A DNA stretch of 38,238 nt from a virus: positions 1 to 38,238 of the IMG/VR virus record IMGVR_UViG_3300035698_002549. One strand, 5' to 3'. The notes below the pieces were generated by a model. The model had not been told where the DNA came from and did not search any database. It was given only the letters and a program-made list of their open reading frames with translations. The position numbers were made by a program, and so were the translations under genes. Each line of letters opens with the position of its first letter. Position 1 is the stretch's first letter. Shown piece after piece: positions 1 through 7,141 of the stretch.

Positions 1-148
1 CACACTCGCAGAATTAAAATTGCAATTTTGATCCGTTAATACTGCGTTAACCCTAAATTTGAAAATGAATTCAAAAGTTTAAATCAGAATTTGGGTGGGG
101 TGTTAAGGGTGGCTTAACGGTTAAAAACGGGGCGAAATGAGGTTTAAA
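1..148. promoter_or_regulatory. Dyad-rich putative control region
   Basis: No gene is seen here. The stretch is AT-rich and full of inverted repeats. Two copies of GTTAA-N7-TTAAC lie at 35-51 and 102-118, the second extended to GTTAAG/CTTAAC. A perfect 14-bp palindrome AAAATTGCAATTTT lies at 16-29, a TTTGAA/TTCAAA dyad at 58-75, and TTAAC-G-GTTAA at 114-124 overlaps the second dyad. Repeated dyads of the same spacing are typical of binding sites for a dimeric regulator. I find no clean -35/-10 pair on either strand. If the molecule is circular, this would be the divergent control region between the leftward early genes and the rightward gene at 149; that is inference. Confidence 0.5.
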
Positions 149-385
149 ATGAATTTTACAAACCCGATGGGCGTCACAGTCAAGGAACTAAAAGATGCCA
201 TTAAGGATTGGCCTGAAACTGGCAGAGACGGTGAACCAACAGAGGTATGGATTGAAACCGGATGGTGCCTGACTTCGCCGGTCGTGGCTGTGAGCAGGCT
301 CAATCGTAGGACTGATGGTAAACGTGAATGGTTTGATATGGAATTAGAATCAAACGCTTTCCCAAATAAAATTAAACAGCCTTAA
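149..385 (+). CDS. Small phage protein of unknown function
   Basis: A 78-residue acidic protein that I do not recognise. It has a predicted helix early on (VKELKDAIKDWPE) followed by beta-like segments (EVWIETGWCLTSPVVAV). The ATG at 149 is preferred over the in-frame ATG at 137 because a GAGG Shine-Dalgarno at 139-142 lies six bases before it. It is the only rightward gene left of the packaging operon and converges tail-to-tail on the excisionase-like gene. Its TAA stop lies in the left arm of the TTAAACCGGTTT palindrome, whose complement supplies the stop of the opposing gene. No signal peptide or membrane segment is seen. Confidence 0.6.
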   Translation: MNFTNPMGVTVKELKDAIKDWPETGRDGEPTEVWIETGWCLTSPVVAVSRLNRRTDGKREWFDMELESNAFPNKIKQP

Positions 386-395
386 ACCGGTTTGT
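382..395. promoter_or_regulatory. 14-bp palindromic element, copy 1 (convergent junction)
   Basis: TTAAACCGGTTTGT matches the window consensus TTAAACCGGTTTAA at 12 of 14 positions. Its left TTAA supplies the TAA stops of both converging genes. An overlapping weaker TTAAAC-like copy begins at 372. Confidence 0.5.
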
Positions 396-555
396 TTTTC
401 AACCCCTCCTTGAATTTCAAAACCTCGGCCCTGTCAAACACCAAATCCCTCCCGAACTTTGTGGCCTTCAACCTGCCTGCCAGCTTGAACTGCCTGACCC
501 TGGACGTACTGACACCCAGAATGTCGGCGGCTTGTTTGGTTGTGAGCTTTTCCAT
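382..555 (-). CDS. Excisionase-type helix-turn-helix DNA-binding protein
   Basis: A 57-residue protein of the HTH_17/excisionase (MerR-like) type. It has the family pattern: LTTKQAADILGVSTSRVRQF forms the winged-helix recognition region, followed by GRLKATKFGRDLVF and an acidic-basic helix (DRAEVLKFKEGL). Such proteins bind DNA and act as recombination directionality factors or small transcription regulators. The ATG at 555 is chosen because a GTGGGG Shine-Dalgarno lies about six bases upstream; an ATG at 561 overlapping the preceding TGA is an alternative. It is the last gene of the leftward cluster and is coupled to the methyltransferase-like gene. Without a visible integrase, a transcriptional role is as likely as excision. 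Confidence 0.8.
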   Translation of the reverse strand: MEKLTTKQAADILGVSTSRVRQFKLAGRLKATKFGRDLVFDRAEVLKFKEGLKNKPV

Positions 556-557
556 TA

Positions 558-1118
558 TCATCCCCACTGTTCTGACATAGCATTTGCAATGCCTTGATAA
601 GTTTTGCTTCTCAGCTTGGATCGTTCCGGCGATGGTGCCATTTTCCATATAATCTGTTCGCGGCCCTCAACGATATCGGTCGGCAAAAGCCTTGGCAACC
701 CCTTGAGCCATAGACAAGTTGCTTTCGTTTCGCCATGCCCAAACTGCCACGGCTGAATGATCTGATCGGGTTTTCGGTATCTCGTGGACATGATACCTAC
801 TGGGTTTTCAATGGCTATTTTGGGACAATTCAGGCCAGTAAACAACATAAACAGGTTTATGCCTTCCTGTTGCCTCCCGTCTGCTACTTTCTGTTTGAAC
901 CATCTTGCACCGCTTGATGCCAGATGAGTACAAGGTGGAAAGGCGATTATTATATCCCACTTAGACCACAGCGGCACGGTGATATCTGCTTTGTAATGCC
1001 ACTCAGGATGCCCACCAGAACAGGACTGAACGTCACAGGAATAAGCCTCATGTCCTTTTGCCCTAAAGGCCTTGGTGACGGTTTGGCTTTCTTCACAGGC
1101 TATTAAAATCCGCATCAT
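558..1118 (-). CDS. Phage C5-cytosine methyltransferase-like protein
   Basis: A 186-residue protein of a family common in phages and usually annotated as DNA cytosine methyltransferase-like. An N-terminal Rossmann-like strand (RILIACEESQ) begins the fold. The motif IV-like PPC lies at residues 61-63 (FPPCTHLASSG), supplying the candidate catalytic cysteine, and the motif VI-like ENP at 104-106 (IAIENPVG). It is much shorter than a full C5 methyltransferase and lacks an obvious target-recognition domain, so its activity, and whether it acts on DNA or on nucleotides, is uncertain. The start overlaps the upstream stop as ATGA, with a GGGG Shine-Dalgarno just before it, and the end overlaps the HTH gene region. 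It could mark phage DNA against restriction. Confidence 0.7.
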   Translation of the reverse strand: MMRILIACEESQTVTKAFRAKGHEAYSCDVQSCSGGHPEWHYKADITVPLWSKWDIIIAFPPCTHLASSGARWFKQKVADGRQQEGINLFMLFTGLNCPKIAIENPVGIMSTRYRKPDQIIQPWQFGHGETKATCLWLKGLPRLLPTDIVEGREQIIWKMAPSPERSKLRSKTYQGIANAMSEQWG

Positions 1119-1288
1119 TCCCCCAATTCAAAAAGTGCCAGCCTAACCATGACTTCAACCTTATCCATGTAAATATCATCGGCTATCGGCTGGCCTTCTG
1201 TGTCTGTTTCGTCGTTTGTCATTTGCCTGATACGGTCCATGATGTGTTTGGCCTTGATATTCAGTATTTCCATTTTAGGGTTTTCCAT
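1115..1288 (-). CDS. Small unknown phage protein (57 aa)
   Basis: An unrecognised 57-residue protein starting MENPKMEILNIKAK and ending MVRLALFELGE. It is largely predicted helical and acidic. A perfect AGGAGG Shine-Dalgarno lies eight bases before the ATG at 1288, and its TGA overlaps the next ATG (ATGA), so it is very likely translated and coupled to the methyltransferase-like gene. No domain or membrane segment is seen. Confidence 0.7.
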   Translation of the reverse strand: MENPKMEILNIKAKHIMDRIRQMTNDETDTEGQPIADDIYMDKVEVMVRLALFELGE

Positions 1289-1306
1289 TTGTCAAACCTC
1301 CTATAA

Positions 1307-1492
1307 TTAGTTGATACCGTATTCGTCTTCGATCTTGGCTATCATGCTGGCAGTGGCATAGCAGTTGATGATCTTGCCACAGTCCAGAACGTCCAGTTCC
1401 TCATAGAAATCGTTCTGGCTCATTACCTCACCTTCGAAATCGTCCACGAAATAAACTCCATTGTTTCCGTCTGCCTGTAAGATTTGCACCAT
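1307..1492 (-). CDS. Small acidic phage protein of unknown function
   Basis: A 61-residue acidic protein that I do not recognise. It starts MVQILQADGNNGVYFVDDFEGE and ends in a predicted helix (ATASMIAKIEDEYGIN). AAGGAG lies seven bases before the ATG. A GC-rich hairpin at 1508-1527 lies directly upstream of this Shine-Dalgarno in the leftward transcript and could affect initiation or mRNA stability. Confidence 0.65.
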   Translation of the reverse strand: MVQILQADGNNGVYFVDDFEGEVMSQNDFYEELDVLDCGKIINCYATASMIAKIEDEYGIN

Positions 1493-1507
1493 TTGGTTTC
1501 TCCTTAT

Positions 1508-1527
1508 GCCCCCGGCGTACCGGGGGC
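1508..1527 (-). promoter_or_regulatory. Perfect GC-rich intercistronic hairpin
   Basis: The arms GCCCCCGG and CCGGGGGC form a perfect 8-bp stem with a 4-nt loop (UACG in the leftward RNA). In the leftward transcript it follows the stop of the 1738-1538 gene, and the AAGGAG of the next gene begins within a few bases of the stem. No U-run follows on that strand, so it is not a classical terminator. It is better read as an mRNA-stability or translation-control element. Confidence 0.7.
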
Positions 1528-1537
1528 GGTTTTGGGT

Positions 1538-1738
1538 TTAGTTCATCGCTTTTTTGAGGGTCATGCCGAAGGTGATTGCACAGGCTGATGGGATACCGGA
1601 AGAGAAGTTTGACGTTTTGTTGTCATGGGCTGTGAATGTGATCTCATGTCCGTCAAGATATGCGCTATATGCTGATCCGTTTGTTGCTATCTGGTATCCG
1701 GCTTTTTCCAGTCTGTTTAGCGCGTTTTCGAGTTTCAT
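1538..1738 (-). CDS. Small phage protein of unknown function
   Basis: A 66-residue protein that I do not recognise. It begins with a helix (MKLENALNRLEKAGYQIATNG) followed by strand-like segments, as in small phage proteins that read 'LxxLEKAGY'. The ATG at 1738 has AAGGAG seven bases upstream; the longer in-frame extension to 1801 would run through the promoter and is rejected. It is the first gene of the leftward cluster, directly behind the 1773-1801 promoter, and is therefore probably expressed early. Confidence 0.65.
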   Translation of the reverse strand: MKLENALNRLEKAGYQIATNGSAYSAYLDGHEITFTAHDNKTSNFSSGIPSACAITFGMTLKKAMN

Positions 1739-1772
1739 TTGTTTCTCCTTGTTAATCGTTAGCGTTAAATAC

Positions 1773-1801
1773 ACTATAACCCTTGAGTTACACCCTGTCA
1801 A
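1773..1801 (-). promoter_or_regulatory. Sigma70-type promoter for the leftward cluster
   Basis: On the minus strand, TTGACA (complement of 1796-1801) and TATAGT (complement of 1773-1778) are separated by exactly 17 bases. The -35 is perfect and the -10 is off by one base. The expected start site near 1766 falls in a GTTAAT/GTTAGC/GTTAAA triplet at 1751-1769, which may hold an operator. It drives the gene starting at 1738 and probably the cluster through 382. Confidence 0.8.
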
Positions 1802-1953
1802 GCATTATTTTATAATTTTATTATATTAATTTCAGCATACCAGATATAGGCATATCAACCCATATTTTATCAATATATAGCATATCATGCCAGATTTGGG
1901 TTGACTATAATTTTTTTATAGTGTATTCGTGGCCCATAAAGGAGGGGTTGGGC
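1802..1953. promoter_or_regulatory. AT-rich divergent intergenic region before the packaging operon
   Basis: No gene is seen. The region separates the leftward promoter from the terminase genes. An 8-bp inverted repeat TCAACCCA (1855-1862) / TGGGTTGA (1897-1904) flanks a 34-bp AT-rich spacer. Two related direct copies of AGCATA...CCAGAT lie near 1834-1845 and 1880-1895. A TATAAT at 1906-1911 could be the -10 of a rightward promoter, but I see no matching -35, so an activator or phage-specific factor may be needed. The Shine-Dalgarno AAAGGAGGGG at 1938-1947 belongs to the next gene. Confidence 0.45.
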
Positions 1954-2397
1954 ATGGCCAGTGGCGGTTTAAGATTCGGAAGCGGTGGAAAACCAATAAA
2001 CGATTACCACATTAATGGGGTGGTCTATGCTGGCTTAAAAGGCGCTGCTGCTGCCCATGGCGTATCCAAGGTGACTATCAGGAATTGGTGCCTGAGTAAG
2101 AACAAACCGGACTGTTGGTCAACGCCCAAGGGTGATGTGCCTGCCGATATAGTCAAAGCTGCGTCCAATATTGAAGGTGATCCAGATGCGAAGGCGTATC
2201 TTGAAGGGCTTTTGATGGCTCCAATAGCAGAGGTTGACCGTAAAACTAAGATCCTTGTGGCCAATATCTTATTGCCGTTTCAACATGCCAGGGCATCAGT
2301 CAAGGGCGTCAAGGACGGGAAGCAGGACAAGGCGAAGGGGGCGGCTTCGGGGCGATTTAAAGCGTCTGAACCGCCACATTTAAAGGCCGTTAAATGA
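1954..2397 (+). CDS. terS: Probable terminase small subunit
   Basis: A 147-residue basic protein directly before and overlapping (ATGA) the large terminase gene, the usual place for the small subunit that recognises packaging sites. Residues ~28-45 (LKGAAAAHGVSKVTIRNWC) look like a helix-turn-helix, as expected for DNA recognition. The middle is helical, and the C-terminal tail is Lys/Gly/Ala-rich and likely flexible. The ATG at 1954 has a strong AAAGGAGGGG upstream and is preferred over the in-frame GTG at 1921. Identification rests on position and the HTH rather than a diagnostic motif. Confidence 0.75.
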   Translation: MASGGLRFGSGGKPINDYHINGVVYAGLKGAAAAHGVSKVTIRNWCLSKNKPDCWSTPKGDVPADIVKAASNIEGDPDAKAYLEGLLMAPIAEVDRKTKILVANILLPFQHARASVKGVKDGKQDKAKGAASGRFKASEPPHLKAVK

Positions 2398-4121
2398 ACT
2401 GGACAACAGCCTGCCCAAACTGGGAGTCACGAATCCTTGCCGGTGAATCCCTAATCACCAACCCGCCACTTTTCCCGAAAGAAGCGGAACGGGCGCTTGA
2501 GATATTGGGCGAACTGGTTTTAGTTGACGTGCTTGGCCAACCCACTATGAAGGAGGCAAGTCGCCCATGGGTGGTAGACTTCGTTTCATCCATCTTTGGG
2601 GCCTACGATGCCAAATCCGGTAGGCGTTTAATATCTGAATTCTTTTTGTTGATTTCCAAGAAGAACGGTAAGTCTACGGACGCGGCGGCGATTATGTTGA
2701 CGGCTCTAATCCTGAACTGGCGGCAATCCGCTGAACTTCTAATCTTGGCTCCGACCGTCGAGGTCGCAAACAATTCATTTTATCCCGCTCGTGACATGGT
2801 CAAAGCCGATCCTGAACTATCCGACATCATGCACATACAGGAACACTACCGGCAGATAACAGATCGGCGCAACGGGTCAACCTTAAAGATCGTTGCGGCT
2901 GATTCAGAATCTGCTGCCGGTAAAAAGGCATCGTTTATATTGGTTGACGAGTTGTGGTTGTTCGGCAAGCGTAACGGCGCTGAGAATATGTTGCGTGAGG
3001 CTTGCGGTGGTTTAGCGTCACGGCCCGAAGGTTGTGTCATATTTTTGTCAACGCAAAGTGACGAAGCCCCTGCCGGTGTCTTCGCGCAAAAGCTGGATTA
3101 TGCAAGGGGCGTTCGTGATGGCCGGATAGATGATAACCGATTCCTACCGATCATTTACGAATTCCCTAAAAAGATTCTGGACGCAAAAGAACATATGCTG
3201 CCTAAAAACTTCTTTATGACCAATCCGAATCTGGGGGCATCGGTTGACGAGGAGTTTATTTTACGGGAACACCGTAAGGCCGAAGAAGGCGGCAAGGAAT
3301 CAATGGCCGGTTTTTTGGCCAAGCACCTAAACGTCCAAATGGCTATGAGCATGAAGAGCCAACGATGGGCCGGTGCTGATTTTTGGGAGTCGGCTGCTGG
3401 TACTGTCACACTGGAAATACTGATAGAGCGCTCCGAGGTGATCGTAGTCGGCATAGATGGTGGCGGCCTTGACGATCTATTGGGTTTTGCGGCGATAGGC
3501 AGGGACAAGGACACAAGGGACTGGCTTTTGTGGACTTGCGCATGGTGTCACCCCATAGCTTTGGAACGTAGAAAGTCCGAAGCGCCGAAATACAGGGATT
3601 TTGAAAAAGACGGCGATCTTGTTATCGTGGATCAGATCGGCCAAGACGTTTCACAAGTCGGAGACATTATAGAACAGCTTGATAAGACGGGATTGCTTGA
3701 CCGGATAGGCGTTGACCCGGTTGGGATTGGTGACGTTGTTGACGAGCTTGAACGACGCGGATTGGCAAAAACAAGGCCAAATGCTAAAGAGAATGACCGG
3801 ATTGTCGGTATATCGCAGGGCTGGCGTCTGAATGGTGCCATTAAGACGGCCGAGAGGCGCGTGGCTGGACAAGAAGAAGACGGACGGCGGTTGATCCATA
3901 GCGGGTCGGCACTCATGATGTGGTGCGTCTCAAACGCGAGGGCAGAGCCAAGGGGGAACGCTTTGATAATTACGAAACAGATTTCAGGTTCAGGCAAGAT
4001 TGACCCTTTGATGGCTACGTTCAACGCGGTGGCCTTGATGGCGATGAATCCAGAAGCCAGAACACAATCGGCCTATACAGACATGACCGAAGAACAGATG
4101 AAGGAACGCATGGCGCTTTAA
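2394..4121 (+). CDS. terL: Terminase large subunit (HK97-type, Terminase_1)
   Basis: The 575-residue packaging motor that translocates DNA into the procapsid and cuts concatemers. The Walker A-type motif SKKNGKST lies at ~88-95, typical of the HK97-like Terminase_1 family, and Walker B FILVDE at ~181-186. A C-terminal RNase H-like nuclease is indicated by VGIDGGGLDDL (~352-362) and IGVDPVGIGDVVDEL further on, which carry acidic metal ligands. The length is normal. The start overlaps the small-subunit stop and its own Shine-Dalgarno is weak, so it is probably translated by coupling. The TAA stop lies inside a copy of the 14-bp palindromic element. Confidence 0.95.
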   Translation: MNWTTACPNWESRILAGESLITNPPLFPKEAERALEILGELVLVDVLGQPTMKEASRPWVVDFVSSIFGAYDAKSGRRLISEFFLLISKKNGKSTDAAAIMLTALILNWRQSAELLILAPTVEVANNSFYPARDMVKADPELSDIMHIQEHYRQITDRRNGSTLKIVAADSESAAGKKASFILVDELWLFGKRNGAENMLREACGGLASRPEGCVIFLSTQSDEAPAGVFAQKLDYARGVRDGRIDDNRFLPIIYEFPKKILDAKEHMLPKNFFMTNPNLGASVDEEFILREHRKAEEGGKESMAGFLAKHLNVQMAMSMKSQRWAGADFWESAAGTVTLEILIERSEVIVVGIDGGGLDDLLGFAAIGRDKDTRDWLLWTCAWCHPIALERRKSEAPKYRDFEKDGDLVIVDQIGQDVSQVGDIIEQLDKTGLLDRIGVDPVGIGDVVDELERRGLAKTRPNAKENDRIVGISQGWRLNGAIKTAERRVAGQEEDGRRLIHSGSALMMWCVSNARAEPRGNALIITKQISGSGKIDPLMATFNAVALMAMNPEARTQSAYTDMTEEQMKERMAL

Positions 4122-4131
4122 ACCAGTTGAA
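4118..4131. promoter_or_regulatory. 14-bp palindromic element, copy 2 (after terL)
   Basis: TTAAACCAGTTGAA matches the consensus TTAAACCGGTTTAA at 12 of 14 positions and contains the terL stop codon. The next gene's Shine-Dalgarno follows directly. Confidence 0.4.
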
Positions 4132-4147
4132 AAATGGAGATTCAAAA

Positions 4148-4438
4148 ATGGCAAAACACAAAAGAGATAAAATCAGGATCGTTGATGATCAACCGATTGA
4201 TGGAGAAACCACTAAAACCGAAACGCCCGAACCGGAAATAGAATACGGGTTGCCAAAAAAGGATCTGTTTCGGGTTGACGAAGTGGCCGCGTATTTTAGC
4301 GTGTCTGATAGCACCATCCGGCGTTGGTTAGACCATAGCCATTTGAGTGCGGAAAAATACATGCATCAGATTCGGATCACGCGGTTGTCGATTATCAGAC
4401 TTCGGAAGTCGTCTATGCTTTCAAGGCGGTTTCGGTAA
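4148..4438 (+). CDS. Excisionase-family HTH protein between terminase and portal
   Basis: A 96-residue protein with a charged, probably disordered N-terminus (residues 1-40, with TETPEPEIE) and a C-terminal HTH_17-like domain: LFRVDEVAAYFSVSDSTIRRWLDH followed by a basic segment (IRITRLSIIRLRKSS). It is predicted to bind DNA. The ATG at 4148 is chosen for the GGAG eight bases upstream; a TTG at 4127 is a poorer alternative. Its place inside the structural operon is unusual. It might aid packaging, regulate late genes, or be a cargo gene. The C-terminus is short and basic, so the wing may be incomplete. Confidence 0.7.
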   Translation: MAKHKRDKIRIVDDQPIDGETTKTETPEPEIEYGLPKKDLFRVDEVAAYFSVSDSTIRRWLDHSHLSAEKYMHQIRITRLSIIRLRKSSMLSRRFR

Positions 4439-4460
4439 CATTTAGCTAAGAGGTGGTACC

Positions 4461-4679
4461 ATGGATCAATGGATAAGTGTTGATGACAGATTGCCAACGG
4501 GCGATGATAGCATACTTGTATTTGATCCATCGCTTGGTGTCACGCTTGGATGGCCACCAGGCGCGGACGGTATTTGGCTATTGGCTGAAAATCCAGATGA
4601 ATTTGCGGTGGAGCAACGCGGCTTATCATTTAATGTTACACATTGGAAGGCCAAACCCGAACCGCCATGCGGTAATTAA
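4461..4679 (+). CDS. DUF551-family phage protein
   Basis: A 72-residue protein matching the DUF551 pattern: MDQWISVDDRLPTGDDSILVFD at the start and VTHWKAKPEPP at the end. Both ends are the family's conserved blocks. The function of this family is unknown; it is widespread in phages and prophages. GAGGTGG lies upstream of the ATG. It sits between the HTH gene and the portal gene and looks like a small accessory gene. Confidence 0.85.
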   Translation: MDQWISVDDRLPTGDDSILVFDPSLGVTLGWPPGADGIWLLAENPDEFAVEQRGLSFNVTHWKAKPEPPCGN

Positions 4680-4718
4680 TCCGGGCCACCAACAGCCAAA
4701 AACCACGGTTCCAAAGTT

Positions 4719-4732
4719 TTAAACCCGTTTAA
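4719..4732. promoter_or_regulatory. 14-bp palindromic element, copy 3
   Basis: TTAAACCCGTTTAA matches the consensus at 13 of 14 positions and is the exact reverse complement of the copy at 38080-38093. It lies about 40 bases after the DUF551 stop and 10 bases before the TGATCA tandem repeat. Confidence 0.55.
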
Positions 4733-4742
4733 TCTGCCTAAA

Positions 4743-4769
4743 ATGATCAATTATGATCAATTATGATCA
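4743..4769. repeat. 10-bp tandem repeat carrying three TGATCA sites
   Basis: The unit ATGATCAATT occurs 2.7 times in a row, placing three TGATCA palindromes exactly 10 bp apart, about one helical turn. Each contains a GATC (Dam) site. The repeat lies in the 138-bp gap before the portal gene, just after a palindromic element, and could be a phased operator array; no promoter is evident nearby. Confidence 0.75.
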
Positions 4770-4817
4770 CTGTTGAAACTGTTTCTATCCGCAACACCTT
4801 GAAAGCCTAAGTTTTGC

Positions 4818-6221
4818 GTGTTTGGATATGCCCAACTTACAGGTGACGACTTGGGTATATTCAAAACCACGACAGCCGGTCAGATTGTTGACAGCCTGAA
4901 AAGTCTACATTTGGGTGGCAGAATTAAACGTTTTTTTAATCTATCGTTGACCGATCCAAAAGCATGGAATCCCTCGCTTTGGAATCTGTTTGGCTCCCGT
5001 TCCATGTCCGGTGAGGTTGTAACCGAAGAAACCGCCCTTACTTATTCAGCCTTTTGGAATGCCGTTGGCTTGATTTCTGGCACCATTGGCGCATTGCCTT
5101 TGAACCTGATGCGCCAAAGCGGTAAAACCAAGCTACCTGCCTACAAAGAAAAATCATACCCCGTTTTACACTCCAGGGCCAACCCTTACATGACCGCCAA
5201 GGCGCTTAGATCATGCCTAATGGCTCACATTCTAACGTGGGGCAATGGTTATGCGGAGATAGTAAGGAACGGATACGGCGAGGTGGTGGAGCTTTGGCCT
5301 ATACCTCCGAGCCGTGTCACTCCTGAAATGTCAGAAGGGAAACTTGTTTACAAAATATCCATGCCTGATGGTGGTGAAAAATATCTGCCATACGAACAGG
5401 TTTTGCATTTGCACGGACTTGGCTTTGATGGCTTCCAGGGTTACTCAATCGTTGCCATGGCGCGGAAATCCCTTGGCCTTGGCATGGCTATGGAGACGTT
5501 TGGGGCAACGTATTTCGGCAACGGGACGCATCCTGGCGTGATTGTATCCCATCCGCATAAGCTTGGCACAGAAGGCCATTCAAATCTGAAAAAATCCCTT
5601 ACGGAAACATATTCCGGCTTAGGCAATTCCCATCGGTTGATGTTGTTGGAAGACGGCATGGAAATCAAAAACGTTTCCGTGTCTCCCGAAGATTCGCAAT
5701 TTCTTGAAAGCAGGCAATTCCAGATTACAGACGTTGCAAGATGGTTTAATCTGCCAGTTCATAAGCTAAAGGAAATGTCGAAGTCCAGTTTTAACAACAT
5801 CGAATCGGAACAAATTTCGTTTGTCACTGATTCGATTTTGCCGTGGCTGGTTGAACTTGAACAATCCTATAACATGCAGCTTTTGACAGAGACACAGTTG
5901 AAAGCTGGTTTTTATTATCACCACATTGTCGAGGGTCTTTTACGGGCGAATTCTAAAGACAGGGCAGAATATTACAAGGCGCTGGTCGGTATTGGCATGA
6001 TGACTCCGAATGAAGGCCGAATGAAGGAGAATATGAACCCAAGTGACGATCCCTTGATGGATCAACATTGGATGCCGACAGGACTTATACCTGTCAATAT
6101 GTTTGAAGAATACCTTTCTAAAAATCAAGGCAACACACAGCCAGCCCAAATTGAAGAAACAACCGAAACGAAGCCAACGAACCTTATAGAGTTAAACCCG
6201 GTGAGCAAAGGGGGTCAGTGA
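4818..6221 (+). CDS. Portal protein (HK97-type)
   Basis: The 467-residue portal that forms the dodecameric DNA channel at the head vertex. Diagnostic segments are ETALTYSAFWNAVGLISGTIGALPLNLMR, a typical HK97-family N-terminal helix, then LMAHILTWGNGYAEI and GEVVELWPIPPSRV, and SRQFQITDVARWFNLPVHKL plus IEQISFVTDSILPWLVELEQ in the clip/stem region. The length is usual. The start is a GTG at 4818 without a clear Shine-Dalgarno; an in-frame stop lies just upstream, so this is the longest possible start and a later one is possible. Its stop overlaps the protease ATG. Confidence 0.93.
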   Translation: MFGYAQLTGDDLGIFKTTTAGQIVDSLKSLHLGGRIKRFFNLSLTDPKAWNPSLWNLFGSRSMSGEVVTEETALTYSAFWNAVGLISGTIGALPLNLMRQSGKTKLPAYKEKSYPVLHSRANPYMTAKALRSCLMAHILTWGNGYAEIVRNGYGEVVELWPIPPSRVTPEMSEGKLVYKISMPDGGEKYLPYEQVLHLHGLGFDGFQGYSIVAMARKSLGLGMAMETFGATYFGNGTHPGVIVSHPHKLGTEGHSNLKKSLTETYSGLGNSHRLMLLEDGMEIKNVSVSPEDSQFLESRQFQITDVARWFNLPVHKLKEMSKSSFNNIESEQISFVTDSILPWLVELEQSYNMQLLTETQLKAGFYYHHIVEGLLRANSKDRAEYYKALVGIGMMTPNEGRMKENMNPSDDPLMDQHWMPTGLIPVNMFEEYLSKNQGNTQPAQIEETTETKPTNLIELNPVSKGGQ

Positions 6222-7120
6222 TGATAACCGACCGAAAAATGGCCACAAGGTCAATCCAAAACAAAGTTGATATCAACGCGAAAGCGACCGAGGAAACGGT
6301 TTATTTATATGAGGACATCGGTGGGTATTGGGGTGTTGAGCATCAAGAGTGGGTCAAGGACTTTAATGCGATTGATGCCAGCACCATACATCTTCGTATA
6401 GACTCAGGTGGTGGTGACGTGTTTGCAGCAAGGGCCATGAAAACGGCAATCATGCAACACAAAGCCAAGGTAATAGCCCACATAGACGGGTTGGCTGCAT
6501 CTGCCGCATCTTTCTTGGCCATGGGTGCCGATGAAGTGGAAATCGTTGATGGTGGGTTTATTATGATCCACAAAGCCCTAAGCTTCATGGATATTTTCGG
6601 ATATTACAATGATGAAGATCTTGAAAGACTCGTTACCACCATTTCAAAAGAAAAAGAGTTGCACGGAAAAATCAACGAATCCATTGCAAACGATTACGCC
6701 AAAAAAACTGAAGGCACGAAGGACGAATACCTTGCCTTAATGGCGGCTGAAACGTGGTTCACGGCTGATGAGGCGCTTGAACAGGGACTTGTGGACCGGG
6801 TTTATGATGGTGATCCGGTTGAGGGCAGTTACGACCTTTCAACATTTAAAAACACGCCTGACACGATTAAAAACCGGGATGATTCAGTTTCCAAAAGAAC
6901 GCTTGAAAAGGCCCTACGGGACGCAGGGCTTTCCAACAAAGAGGCAAAGAGAGTCATTGCAGAAGGCTTTGACGGTGAGCTTCGGGACGATGCTACGCCG
7001 ATAGTGCCTGAACCTGTGATTCCTACGCCTGACGAAACGCAGCGGGACGCTGTGCCGGCTGAAGATGAAAAGGACAAGGTTATCGATCTATTAACCCGAG
7101 TAGCAGCTATCGCCCATTAA
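6221..7120 (+). CDS. ClpP-type (S14) prohead protease
   Basis: A 299-residue capsid maturation protease. The ClpP fold is marked by IHLRIDSGGGDVFAARAM, the nucleophile region IDGLAASAASFLAM (Ser ~94) and MIHKA (His ~117). It is expected to trim the capsid protein's N-terminal scaffold domain. The C-terminal ~100 residues (from ~195) are charged and helix-rich and may act as a scaffold or targeting extension. AAAGGGGG before the ATG at 6221 supports this start over the GTG at 6218. Its TAA is followed by the capsid gene's Shine-Dalgarno. Confidence 0.9.
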   Translation: MITDRKMATRSIQNKVDINAKATEETVYLYEDIGGYWGVEHQEWVKDFNAIDASTIHLRIDSGGGDVFAARAMKTAIMQHKAKVIAHIDGLAASAASFLAMGADEVEIVDGGFIMIHKALSFMDIFGYYNDEDLERLVTTISKEKELHGKINESIANDYAKKTEGTKDEYLALMAAETWFTADEALEQGLVDRVYDGDPVEGSYDLSTFKNTPDTIKNRDDSVSKRTLEKALRDAGLSNKEAKRVIAEGFDGELRDDATPIVPEPVIPTPDETQRDAVPAEDEKDKVIDLLTRVAAIAH

Positions 7121-7141
7121 GCCCAAAGGAGGGCAAACGAA

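Noticed and set aside
1901-1921. TTGACT...TATAGT as a rightward promoter
   Set aside because: The spacing is only 10 bases, far from the 17 needed.
1921-1953. GTG at 1921 as start of the small terminase gene
   Set aside because: It lies before the strong Shine-Dalgarno that serves the ATG at 1954.
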